Positions 32,657-41,148 of a DNA stretch of 64,000 nt are shown in pieces. Position numbers and translations under genes: made by a program. Source of the DNA: Elusimicrobia bacterium RIFOXYB2_FULL_49_7 (lineage in GTDB: Bacteria > Fibrobacterota > OXYB2-FULL-49-7); assembly GCA_001800515.1 (NCBI GenBank), contig MGVN01000051.1, positions 1 through 64,000 of the forward strand, in the 5' to 3' direction. The notes under the pieces are model-generated. The model was not told the origin of the DNA. It saw only the letters and a program-made list of their open reading frames with translations, and did not search any database. Positions within the stretch are counted from its first letter, which is position 1, and the number at the start of each line of letters is the position of its first letter.

Positions 32657-34428
32657 CTCTCATGCGACAATCGGATGCCCAATTCGGCCAATTGATCCGG
32701 TGCCACCTCGGATGGGCAATCGTCCATGAGTGAAGATCCGGTGGTGGTTTTCGGAAAGGGAATGACGTCCCGGATGGATGAAAGACCCAACATTATCATC
32801 AGAAGGCGGTCCAAGCCAAAGGCAATGCCACCGTGGGGCGGGGCACCATATTTGAAGGCTTCCAATAAGAACCCGAACTTACTTTGCGCCTCTTTTTCCG
32901 AAATACCCAACAATTCAAAGACCTTGCTTTGCAGTCCAGCTTGGTGGATACGGATACTGCCTCCCCCGATTTCATTGCCATTGATCACTAAATCATACGC
33001 CTTGGCGCGTGCCAGATGATATTCGGGCCCGTACAAAAGGCTCACATCTTCATCGAGAGGCGCAGTAAAAGGATGGTGGCAAGGCGCCCACCGGTTATCG
33101 GTTTTACTGAATTCAAACATAGGAAAATCAACGACCCAAAGAGGTTTGAAATCCATGGGATTAAGCCAATTCTTTCGACGGGCTATTTCCAATCGGAGAT
33201 TGCCCAAAGAAGTGTTGACCGTACTGCGATCCGAAGCCACGATAAAAATCATATCACCCACATCGGCATGGAGCTTTTGGAGCAGGGTCGCAATGATTTC
33301 CGGGGAAAAGAATTTGGCAGCAGATCCGTCGCATCCATTGGTCGTTGCCTTAAGCACCACCAGACCGTTTGCGCCGAATCCTTTGACGTATTCCGTCAGT
33401 TCATCGGTTGTTTTGCGGGAAAAATCATTGCATCCTTTTGCGCAAATCCCCTTAATTGCCCCCCCCTTTTCAAGCACGGCATCAAAGATCTTAAAGCCGC
33501 TTTCCTTGACAAGGGGGGTCAGATCATGCATGCGCATATCTACCCGCAGGTCGGGTTTGTCGGATCCGTAACGCTCCATGGCTTCCTGGTAGGAAAGACG
33601 GGGGATGGGGCCGATATCCGCATTCAACGCGCTTTTGAACAACGCGGCCGTGAATTTGCCGAACAGGTCGTAGATGTCGTTTTGATGAGGAAAAGAAAGT
33701 TCGCAGTCTATTTGGGTGAATTCCGGCTGCCGATCGGCACGCAGATCTTCATCCCGGAAACACTTGGCCACTTGGAAATAGCGATCATATCCGGCCACCA
33801 TGAGAATCTGTTTGTAGGTCTGGGGCGACTGGGGAAGTGCATAAAATCGGCCCTTGTTGATACGGGAAGGAACCAGAAAATCCCGTGCTCCTTCCGGGGT
33901 GCTTTTCATCAGGATAGGCGTGTCGATTTCCACAAAACCTTCGGCAGAGAGGATGCCGCGCACATCCTGGAGAACTTTATGACGAAAAAGTATGTTTCGT
34001 TGCATGGCCGGCCGCCGCAAATCCAGGAAACGGTAACGTAGCCGCACATCTTCGCTTTCATTGCCCTCGTCGCTGATGGAAACGGGCGGTGTTTTGGAAT
34101 CATTGAGGATACGCAGATCCGTAACGGCGACTTCAATCTCGCCGGTGGGAAGTTTGGCGTTCTGTTCAAGCCGTTTTTCAACCACTCCTTTAACAGCAAT
34201 CACGAATTCGGATCGTAATGTCTGGGCCTTTTCATGAAGTTCCGCGTCTTTGACCGGATTGAAAACGATTTGGACTTTCCCGGTTCGATCGCGTAGATCC
34301 ACAAAGACAAGACCCCCGAGATCCCGCCGTTTGTCCACCCATCCTTTGAGCAATACCTCTTTTTTCACATCCGCCAGGCGGAGTTCGTTGCAAGGATGGG
34401 TTCGTTTTGTTTCGAAATCGAGGTCCAT
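32653..34428 (-). CDS. aspS: Aspartyl-tRNA synthetase (bacterial type)
   Basis: A class-IIb synthetase, about 591 residues from the ATG at 34428, which has AGGAG 7-12 bases upstream; a longer in-frame start at 34452 would place that site inside the gene. It has an OB-fold anticodon domain (LKGWVDKRRDLGGLVFVDLRDRTG), catalytic motifs (SPQTYKQILMVAGYDRYFQVAKCFRDEDLRADRQPEFTQID), the bacterial GAD insertion domain, and motif 3 (GIAFGLDRLLMIM). Whether it is discriminating or also charges tRNA-Asn cannot be told, and no gatCAB genes are visible. A terminator-like hairpin lies in its leader. Confidence 0.95.
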   Translation of the reverse strand: MDLDFETKRTHPCNELRLADVKKEVLLKGWVDKRRDLGGLVFVDLRDRTGKVQIVFNPVKDAELHEKAQTLRSEFVIAVKGVVEKRLEQNAKLPTGEIEVAVTDLRILNDSKTPPVSISDEGNESEDVRLRYRFLDLRRPAMQRNILFRHKVLQDVRGILSAEGFVEIDTPILMKSTPEGARDFLVPSRINKGRFYALPQSPQTYKQILMVAGYDRYFQVAKCFRDEDLRADRQPEFTQIDCELSFPHQNDIYDLFGKFTAALFKSALNADIGPIPRLSYQEAMERYGSDKPDLRVDMRMHDLTPLVKESGFKIFDAVLEKGGAIKGICAKGCNDFSRKTTDELTEYVKGFGANGLVVLKATTNGCDGSAAKFFSPEIIATLLQKLHADVGDMIFIVASDRSTVNTSLGNLRLEIARRKNWLNPMDFKPLWVVDFPMFEFSKTDNRWAPCHHPFTAPLDEDVSLLYGPEYHLARAKAYDLVINGNEIGGGSIRIHQAGLQSKVFELLGISEKEAQSKFGFLLEAFKYGAPPHGGIAFGLDRLLMIMLGLSSIRDVIPFPKTTTGSSLMDDCPSEVAPDQLAELGIRLSHES

Positions 34429-34454
34429 GCGTTTTCTCCTGGGTTGAGTCAAAA

Positions 34455-34474
34455 TCTGGGGTGAATAACCCAGA
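34455..34474 (-). terminator. Rho-independent terminator-like hairpin upstream of aspS
   Basis: Minus strand: TCTGGG-ttattcac-CCCAGA followed by TTTTG. It ends the radical-SAM transcript at 34555; being only 26 bases before the aspS ATG it could also act in the aspS leader. Confidence 0.65.
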
Positions 34475-34554
34475 GATATTGTTAGCTATTGTTCGGAAAA
34501 AATAATCAATCACATTCCGGACGGAAAAGGAATTATTCCCGGTCAAAAGGTTGC

Positions 34555-36216
34555 TTACATAAACCGGGGGAAAGGTCGGGTTTGACCGTTTGAATCCGCT
34601 ACTCCTTTTTCGACGAATTCAAAGGTCTTCACGGTTTGAGTGATTTGTTCAAGCAGTGCGTGATCTTCCCTGCCGGTTTTTGCACGTAATCTAATAAAAT
34701 CACCCCTAAAATTATCCAGCGTTAGAAGTTTTTTTGGGTTTCCGGAAAGCATTTGTTCAATATTGCCATGCATGGGATTCAATCCTGTGATCCGACCGGA
34801 CATCTCGGGGATTAAGGCATTGGCTTCTTTGCTATCCATGGTCTTGTGAGACCATTCATGCATATACCCCGAGACCCCAAAACGTTTCCGATCCGCTGCA
34901 TCATATACTGGTGCCATAGGGGCTAAAATAAAAGGGAAAAAAAGAATATGGTTCAGAGAAGCATGCGGTTTGGGAAAAGCGTTGATGGTTGCGGCGGTTT
35001 GGTTCAACGTCTCCATTGTTTCTCCCGGAAACCCGATAACAAAAAAGACATCCGCAGATATCTCATGTTGAACCAATGCTTCCATAGCCCGCTGATAATC
35101 TTTGATTCGGCAGGGTTTGGCCATGTTTTTCAGAATCGTGTCATCCCCGGATTCCATGCCGATTTTCAGAATGCGACAACCTGATCGCTTCAAATCTTTC
35201 GCAAGGGACATATCCAGAAAACGGGCATCGAAAAAAGAAAACCATTCCAGGGGATACTGACGATCCGCTAAAAAGCGGGCAAATCGGTTGACTGATCGTT
35301 TATGACCGCAGATATTGTCATCGCAAAAATGAATGTAAGAAACTGAAGGATGTGTTTTTAGCAGGTTTTCGATCTCGTTTGATAGCGTGGTATCATCCTT
35401 TTCAAGGTAAGCAGTATCTTTTTGGAAATTGCAATATCGACACCGATTAAGGCAGTTTTTTGATCGAACCATGGGAACCGTAAGTCGAACCTCATCAGGC
35501 CGAAAGATTGTCCAATCTATTGGAAAGAGAATGGATTCTCTTTCGGAAATCGTTTTTGAAAAATGCCAGCCATTATCAAAGCAGGCAAGATTTGGAAGAC
35601 GTTTGACCAAGGCATCCGGAGATTCGCTTTTTTTCAGTCCCTGCACGACCTTTGTTCCAACGGTTAAATCCGGATCGTATAGAACAAAAAGATCAATTCC
35701 TGAATTTTGATCCATTAAGTCATTTTGGAAAAAGTATTCACGGCCGCAATGCTCGTAAAGCGGATCTTTTTCAATCAAATTACGTTTACGTATCTGCCAG
35801 GATCGATCTATATGAACACCTCCACAAATGAGGGGTGTTTCGGGAGCATATTGGCGGATAATTTTTACAGCTTCCAAGACCCGGCTTTTTACTGCCATAA
35901 GCGTGGTGGTCAGAAAGATAGCCTGGTAAGATTGTGATAAAAGACGACGCGCCCGTTCCTGTTCAAGATCAAGATAGAAAATCATTTCAGATGACAGTCC
36001 TTGAGTATGAAGCATCTGTTTCAGAGCATAGCAGACAAAAGGCGGGGCTTCAAAATCCGATGCGTCATGATGAAAGGCGGGATTAACCAGACCGCCATAA
36101 AGACCTGGTAGGTCTCCAAAGCGCCCATTCACATAGAGACGGAAAGGATCTTCCATGGCATAAGAGGCTGAAGCATTATAGTCGGAGAATCCATTAATAA
36201 TTAAAACATCGGTCAT
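34555..36216 (-). CDS. B12-binding-type radical SAM protein
   Basis: A 553-residue protein. Residues 1-135 form a Rossmann-like cobalamin-binding-type domain (ending APETPLICGGVHID), though no DxHxxG is obvious. The radical-SAM core carries Cys255-LNR-Cys259-RY-Cys262 and later IGMESGDD and FFVIGFPGETMET. Such class-B enzymes methylate or rearrange unreactive carbon or phosphorus centres; the substrate is unknown. The unusual opening (DVLIINGFSDYNAS and GLYGGLVNPAFHH) is not one I can assign. It is divergent from a related but cysteine-less gene 58 bp away, implying a common promoter region. Confidence 0.8.
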   Translation of the reverse strand: MTDVLIINGFSDYNASASYAMEDPFRLYVNGRFGDLPGLYGGLVNPAFHHDASDFEAPPFVCYALKQMLHTQGLSSEMIFYLDLEQERARRLLSQSYQAIFLTTTLMAVKSRVLEAVKIIRQYAPETPLICGGVHIDRSWQIRKRNLIEKDPLYEHCGREYFFQNDLMDQNSGIDLFVLYDPDLTVGTKVVQGLKKSESPDALVKRLPNLACFDNGWHFSKTISERESILFPIDWTIFRPDEVRLTVPMVRSKNCLNRCRYCNFQKDTAYLEKDDTTLSNEIENLLKTHPSVSYIHFCDDNICGHKRSVNRFARFLADRQYPLEWFSFFDARFLDMSLAKDLKRSGCRILKIGMESGDDTILKNMAKPCRIKDYQRAMEALVQHEISADVFFVIGFPGETMETLNQTAATINAFPKPHASLNHILFFPFILAPMAPVYDAADRKRFGVSGYMHEWSHKTMDSKEANALIPEMSGRITGLNPMHGNIEQMLSGNPKKLLTLDNFRGDFIRLRAKTGREDHALLEQITQTVKTFEFVEKGVADSNGQTRPFPRFM

Positions 36217-36273
36217 AACTTGATCCTGGGATAGTAAATTGATTTATTTATTAAAAACTACAAAAAGGATGAA

Positions 36274-37719
36274 ATGGAGCGCAAAGGGAATATTTTACTA
36301 ATTTGGCCGGCTTTTAAACGAGAAATCCCTGATTTCAGCGGATTAACATCGATTTTCGGCCAATCGGGTTTGTTTCTTCCGTTACCATTGTTAACAGTTG
36401 CCGCCTCTTTAGGGTCTGATTGGAATTTTAAACTGCTAGATCTCTCGCGAGAAATCGTGACAGAGATGGAATTAGATTGGGCGGATTATATTATGATCTC
36501 CGCCAATCCGGCCCAAAAGTTTTCTGTAAATGTTTTTTTGGAGCAAAATAAATCAAAAGGAAAAAAAATCATTCTTGGTGGTTCGCTCCCAACTTTAACC
36601 CCCGACTTGTTCGATGAATCGGTAACTATTGTTGTAGGTGAGATTGAAAGCATGATTGAAGGATCGAAAGCAGGAGATCGTATCGCTCAAGTCTTATCTC
36701 AAGATATGCGATCTGGTCTTTTGCGGCCCGTTTATCGAGCCATTGCTTCTTCTTCATTGACCCATTTCTCGTTACCACGATATGATCTATGTGATTTAAA
36801 AGAGTATTTTAATTTTCTTATTGAATTTTCACGAGGAAATGGTTCTTTGAATAATCCTATTCGTCGCAAAGCTGTTTCTCAAATCCTTCGGGAATTATCA
36901 CTGTTGACTCAAGGAGGCGATCGCCGCACGGTATTTGTGGCCGATGAAGCGTTCTTTGGTAATATGGATGATAATCATTCTCTTCAAGAAGTCAAAACCA
37001 TTTTGGATGCGTTGTATCAATGGCAGAAAGAAAACCATTTTCCATTTGATTTTTTCCTGGAATGTCCTCTTTTTCTTTCCGGTCATCCGGATATTTTAGA
37101 AAAAATGGCGATATGTGGAATGAATATTTTGTTGGTTCGTCTTGACACTTTGGAACAGCAGTTGCAGTCCGGACAATCGACAGAAGAGGTCTTGTTGTTA
37201 GGTTTGAACAAGATTCGTTCTTTTCAGCGATCTGGATTAGGTTTGGCCGTCATTCTTCCATTAGATAAAGACGCGGAAAAAATGGCGATATTCTGGAAAA
37301 TCTTTATTAAAGAATCGGCTGTTCCGGTTGTCAGTATCGACTTGGCAAATAAGAATTCTGGCTTAATCATACAAGCAGCGGAATTGCTCGCAGAATTTTA
37401 TCATCCTACTTCATTTTATAATCGTTGTTTAAAATGGATTGAGAATTGGAATGACGGTCACGTGTTAACCGGTCTTAGTGGTTCTATTTACTCCAATCTG
37501 AAACCGCTCCGCATTATCCGAAGTATTTTTTATCAGGGCTATCGGTCTGCTTATCGGATTGCTTATTTTAATTATTTGATAAGAGTTTTTCGTCGATTCC
37601 GGCATAATCGTGCTAAATTGGCCTTGGCCTTATATCTTTCTTATCTTTATAAAGCTTTTGAGTCTTTTACTTCTTCACATTCCGATATGCTGAGGAAGTT
37701 AACAAAGGAAACAAAATGA
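36274..37719 (+). CDS. Radical-SAM-fold homologue lacking all cluster cysteines
   Basis: A 481-residue protein that aligns by pattern with B12-binding/DUF4070-type radical SAM proteins: a Rossmann-like start (ILLIWPAFKREIPDFSG), LGGSLPTLTPDLFDE, PRYDLCDLKEYFNFLIEFSRG, FVADEAFFGN and the C-terminal FYHPTSFYNRCLKWIE. At the cluster site, where relatives read SRGCPFNCEFC, this protein reads SRGNGSLNNPI: Asn189, Asn193 and Ile196 replace the three cysteines. It should not bind the [4Fe-4S] cluster or cleave SAM. The reading frame is intact and coupled to the histidine-kinase gene, so I infer a non-catalytic, perhaps sensory or scaffold, role. The gene is somewhat more AT-rich than its neighbours. 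Confidence 0.75.
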   Translation: MERKGNILLIWPAFKREIPDFSGLTSIFGQSGLFLPLPLLTVAASLGSDWNFKLLDLSREIVTEMELDWADYIMISANPAQKFSVNVFLEQNKSKGKKIILGGSLPTLTPDLFDESVTIVVGEIESMIEGSKAGDRIAQVLSQDMRSGLLRPVYRAIASSSLTHFSLPRYDLCDLKEYFNFLIEFSRGNGSLNNPIRRKAVSQILRELSLLTQGGDRRTVFVADEAFFGNMDDNHSLQEVKTILDALYQWQKENHFPFDFFLECPLFLSGHPDILEKMAICGMNILLVRLDTLEQQLQSGQSTEEVLLLGLNKIRSFQRSGLGLAVILPLDKDAEKMAIFWKIFIKESAVPVVSIDLANKNSGLIIQAAELLAEFYHPTSFYNRCLKWIENWNDGHVLTGLSGSIYSNLKPLRIIRSIFYQGYRSAYRIAYFNYLIRVFRRFRHNRAKLALALYLSYLYKAFESFTSSHSDMLRKLTKETK

Positions 37720-40271
37720 GTGAATTCAGAGATATTTCCTGTTATGCTACAGCGATATTAATAAAATTTGCTAAAAGAAAAAAAATGCCGGAATCTGTTT
37801 ATCTTCAAGGTATTCAGGAGCCGTTAACCCATTTGAACAATGTTTTGGAATGGACTTCTATACAGACATGGACAAAACTGATAGACAACATTGCGGATTA
37901 CCTGGGTCGCAAAACCGGTATTTTTCAGGATTTGGGATATGAAATTACTGTAATGGAAATGACCCATTTCCAGATGTTTTTCTTTAAAGTAGCACCGATG
38001 GTCTTTATTCTTAAGAAGATTTCAAATCACATTAATACCTCCATCAATCGGAATCTTCGAGTCAGTATGACTTTTTCCGAGAATGGGGTAATGGATATTC
38101 ACTATCATATTTTAGATTTGGCTAAATATAATCTAATACTTTGCGATTACAATCGAGGCGCCTCCCTTGCAATTATGCATTGTAAAGGCTATCAGGATGC
38201 AACTATCACTGATATGAGTTGTGCGGCGCGTGATTCTAAAATCTCCCCCTGCCATTACCGAATCACCTGGAAACCACGCCCTTCTCTTTTTCGGCGTATA
38301 CGTGAATCCTTTCAGTTGCGCTTCGGATATCATGGTGAAATCCTCAGTTTTATGGAGGACAAACACCGGGCTTTGGAGATTCAGTATGAAGAAATCCTGA
38401 AACTGAAGAACGATATCCAAGCCAGTAATGACTTTTTAAATCATATGATGGACAATACGAATGAAGGCATTGTTTGGTTAAACGGAGAGGGACGTATCGT
38501 TTTTGCTAATGCTGCTTTTGGTCGGTTGGTTTGGAAAGCGGAGAAGGAATTGGCTTGGACTACTTTTTGGTCCCATCTTTCAAATGCTATGACGGAATTC
38601 GACTACCGCCGTCTTTTTATGGAAAGCCAGGAAAAAACAGGTATTCCGCAGATAAAAGAATTCGAATTTACCCGTCCTTCTGGAGATACCCGTATCGGCG
38701 AGACCATAATATCTTGGATCACAACCGGCCAGGAAGAACCTGGGTTTCTGGTCACGGTCCGTGATATAACGGAAAAGCGTAAAATGGAGCGGCAACTTTT
38801 TGCTTCTGAAAACCGTTTTCGGAGTCTGTATCAAAATTCGCCGGCTTTGATAGTGGGCATTGGATCGGACAGCCGCTTTATCTATGCTAATCCGGCCATG
38901 GAAGAACAGAGCGGTTATACTGAAACAGAGCTGCAAAGCATGCACTTCAGGGATTTGGTGGCACCGGATGCTAATTTTGATGTGGATCGTCTTGTCATGA
39001 ATCGGTTGGATCAAGGTCCGAGTCTTCAGGAGGTTCACTTCCGAACCAAAGCAGGAGAATGGAAAGCAATCGCTTTAAATACCTACCCGATCCATGATGA
39101 CACAGGTGCCTTGGCTGGGATAGCGGGTATCGGTATTGATATTACAGAGACCAAACGACTTAATGAACAATTGGTACAGACCCAGCGTATGGATCTCCTG
39201 GGACAAATGGCTGGCGGATTGGCCCATGATTTTAATAATATCCTACTGGCAATTTCCGGATACGGACGACTGCTTCATAAAAAAGAACAGAATCCGGAAC
39301 TTAAGGAATATGCCTCTGCCATTATGAGTGCTTCGGAGCGAGCAGCAGAATTGACACGCCAGCTTTTGACCTTTAGCCGAGGTGAGGTTGGAAAACAGGA
39401 AAGCTTTGTGTTGAATAGTGTCGTTACTGAAGTGAAACAGCTTTTAATGCCCATTGTTCCACGTATCATCAACATTCAGATGGTTTTGCCCGAGCGGGAG
39501 ATCCGAGTCAAGGGCGATTCCGGAAAAATCCATCAGTGTCTGCTGAATCTTTGTTTAAATGCCCGTGACGCCATTGGGCTCATAGAGGGGACCATTACTT
39601 TGCGATTGGTTCCCGGCAATGAACCGGACTATATTGCATTGGAAGTTGAGGACAGCGGTCCCGGTATTCCACCTGACATTATTGAGAAAATATTTGATCC
39701 CTTTTTCAGTACAAAAAAGCGGGGCAAAGGGACCGGACTCGGTTTGTCCGTGGTGTATGGTATCGTTCGTTCACATAATGGAAAGATTACGGTGGATTCC
39801 AAACCCGGTTCGGGCGCCCGGTTCCGGATAGAATTTCCGGAATACCAGGTCGAAGGACAAAAAGGAGAATCCATGAATGAAAAAAATGTTCCTTCAGATA
39901 AGAAAAAAGGTTTGGTAATGATTATTGATGATGAAATTTTGGTTCGGGGTTATTGTGAGGATGTGTTGAAAAGCGAACATTATTCCGTTATTTCTTTTCC
40001 ATCTGCGGAAAGCGCCATTGAATGGTTTCAGATCCATTCGGCCGAGGTCCGCTTTGCAATTGCGGATATTATCTTGCCGGAAATGGATGGCGTGGAAATG
40101 GTGGAAAAACTGCGTGCCATACGGTCCGATCTCGCCGTCTTTTTTATGACCGGTTTCATCTCCCCCAACATGAAACAGCCGCCCGAGAGTGATCCCGTGC
40201 TTCACAAACCATTTTCACCCGTGGCGATGATGGAGACTATCCGAAAACTGGAAAAGGAGCGAGGGTTGTGA
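37716..40271 (+). CDS. Hybrid histidine kinase with PAS domains and receiver
   Basis: An 851-residue cytoplasmic sensor kinase with no transmembrane segment. Residues 1-215 form an unfamiliar N-terminal domain ending near Cys179-His-Tyr-x-Ile-x-Trp185; two PAS domains follow (about 240-355 and 365-485), then HisKA with His504 in LAHDFNN, HATPase (LNLCLNARDA, DSGPGIP, GKGTGLGLS), and a C-terminal receiver with Asp784 in ADIILPEMDG. Kinases of this kind can pass phosphate through their own receiver to a separate output protein, possibly the next gene. It overlaps both neighbours (ATGA and GTGA), so the three are coupled. Confidence 0.9.
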   Translation: MSEFRDISCYATAILIKFAKRKKMPESVYLQGIQEPLTHLNNVLEWTSIQTWTKLIDNIADYLGRKTGIFQDLGYEITVMEMTHFQMFFFKVAPMVFILKKISNHINTSINRNLRVSMTFSENGVMDIHYHILDLAKYNLILCDYNRGASLAIMHCKGYQDATITDMSCAARDSKISPCHYRITWKPRPSLFRRIRESFQLRFGYHGEILSFMEDKHRALEIQYEEILKLKNDIQASNDFLNHMMDNTNEGIVWLNGEGRIVFANAAFGRLVWKAEKELAWTTFWSHLSNAMTEFDYRRLFMESQEKTGIPQIKEFEFTRPSGDTRIGETIISWITTGQEEPGFLVTVRDITEKRKMERQLFASENRFRSLYQNSPALIVGIGSDSRFIYANPAMEEQSGYTETELQSMHFRDLVAPDANFDVDRLVMNRLDQGPSLQEVHFRTKAGEWKAIALNTYPIHDDTGALAGIAGIGIDITETKRLNEQLVQTQRMDLLGQMAGGLAHDFNNILLAISGYGRLLHKKEQNPELKEYASAIMSASERAAELTRQLLTFSRGEVGKQESFVLNSVVTEVKQLLMPIVPRIINIQMVLPEREIRVKGDSGKIHQCLLNLCLNARDAIGLIEGTITLRLVPGNEPDYIALEVEDSGPGIPPDIIEKIFDPFFSTKKRGKGTGLGLSVVYGIVRSHNGKITVDSKPGSGARFRIEFPEYQVEGQKGESMNEKNVPSDKKKGLVMIIDDEILVRGYCEDVLKSEHYSVISFPSAESAIEWFQIHSAEVRFAIADIILPEMDGVEMVEKLRAIRSDLAVFFMTGFISPNMKQPPESDPVLHKPFSPVAMMETIRKLEKERGL

Positions 40272-40978
40272 AATTCGAAAAAGCCGCACTTTTTGTCAAT
40301 AGCACTTCAGACACGGAAGGGGACTTTTCGGTTGTCCTAATGGTCGATGATGATGAAATGCTTTTGCAGATGCTTTGTGCAAGTGTGGTGGAACAATATC
40401 CGAATCTATTGGTTTTGGGCGTTGTTTTTCCGGAACAAGTCCGAGAAATAATTAGTTTGCTTTATTTCGATGTGTTCGTGTCTGACATTAATATGCCAGG
40501 TTTGTGGGGGGATAAGCTTATTACCTATGTCAAACAAGCATCTCCCACTACCTTTAGCGTGGCCATGACAGGATGCAATATGGAAACCGCCTTTGCTGCA
40601 GGTCGGGCTCAGCCTGATCGATTTTTCGATAAAAATCGTGATTTTAATGCTTTGCTTTCCTCTTTTCCGGAAGGGTTGATAGAAGCGAAACGGCGACGGG
40701 AGCGTCTTTTTGCTCGGTTCTTGGAAGGAAATGAAGGGGGCATTGCGTCATTGCGAAATTCTCATTGGCGGGAACGTGCTCAACTAAAGTTAAATCTTGG
40801 TTTTTCACTGACTGAGTTTATACAGAGTCGCCGTCTTGTCAGAGCCCTTGCCCTGTTAAAGCTGAAACCGAATTTAACATGGGAATTATTAGCAATTTTA
40901 TCCGGTTATAGTGCTCCTCATCGGTTACGGAAATATATGGAAGATATTACTTCCTTTGTCAATATCCAAAAGCTTTAA
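40268..40978 (+). CDS. Response regulator with degenerate AraC-type HTH
   Basis: A 236-residue protein starting at a GTG that overlaps the kinase stop. The receiver has the acidic cluster DDDE (27-30) and phospho-acceptor Asp73 in VSDINMPG; the conserved Lys may be the one in RFFDKN. The C-terminal region FIQSRRLVRALALLKLKPNLTWELLAILSGYSAPHRLRKYMEDIT resembles the second half of an AraC-family DNA-binding domain (RL..A..LL...L...E.A...GYs....F...), but the usual first HTH is short or missing. It is the likely output of the upstream kinase. Targets unknown; possibly the divergent promoters around 36.2 kb. Confidence 0.75.
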   Translation: MKFEKAALFVNSTSDTEGDFSVVLMVDDDEMLLQMLCASVVEQYPNLLVLGVVFPEQVREIISLLYFDVFVSDINMPGLWGDKLITYVKQASPTTFSVAMTGCNMETAFAAGRAQPDRFFDKNRDFNALLSSFPEGLIEAKRRRERLFARFLEGNEGGIASLRNSHWRERAQLKLNLGFSLTEFIQSRRLVRALALLKLKPNLTWELLAILSGYSAPHRLRKYMEDITSFVNIQKL

Positions 40979-41015
40979 AATCGATATAAATTACATTAAA
41001 TCATAAAAAAAATAG

Positions 41016-41049
41016 AACACTTTGCACCTTTTTTTAGGTACAAAGTGTT
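41016..41049. terminator. Stem-loop terminator after the response regulator
   Basis: AACACTTTG-c-ACCT-tttttt-AGGT-a-CAAAGTGTT followed by TTAG, with AAAAAAA just before it. The stem has 13 paired bases with one mismatch, and the U-rich loop and flanks could work in both directions. Confidence 0.7.
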
Positions 41050-41148
41050 TTAGTACTTCACTCATTTTATTCCTATATTTGTTAATAACAAATAGATAGC
41101 CTTATGATTTCATCCATTTTATTTATCCTCTTTTTCAAGGAGTAACCC

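Noticed and set aside
33016..34041. 341-codon open frame antisense to aspS
   Set aside because: It is long, but lies entirely opposite the highly conserved AspRS coding region; a shadow frame produced by GC-skewed codon positions.
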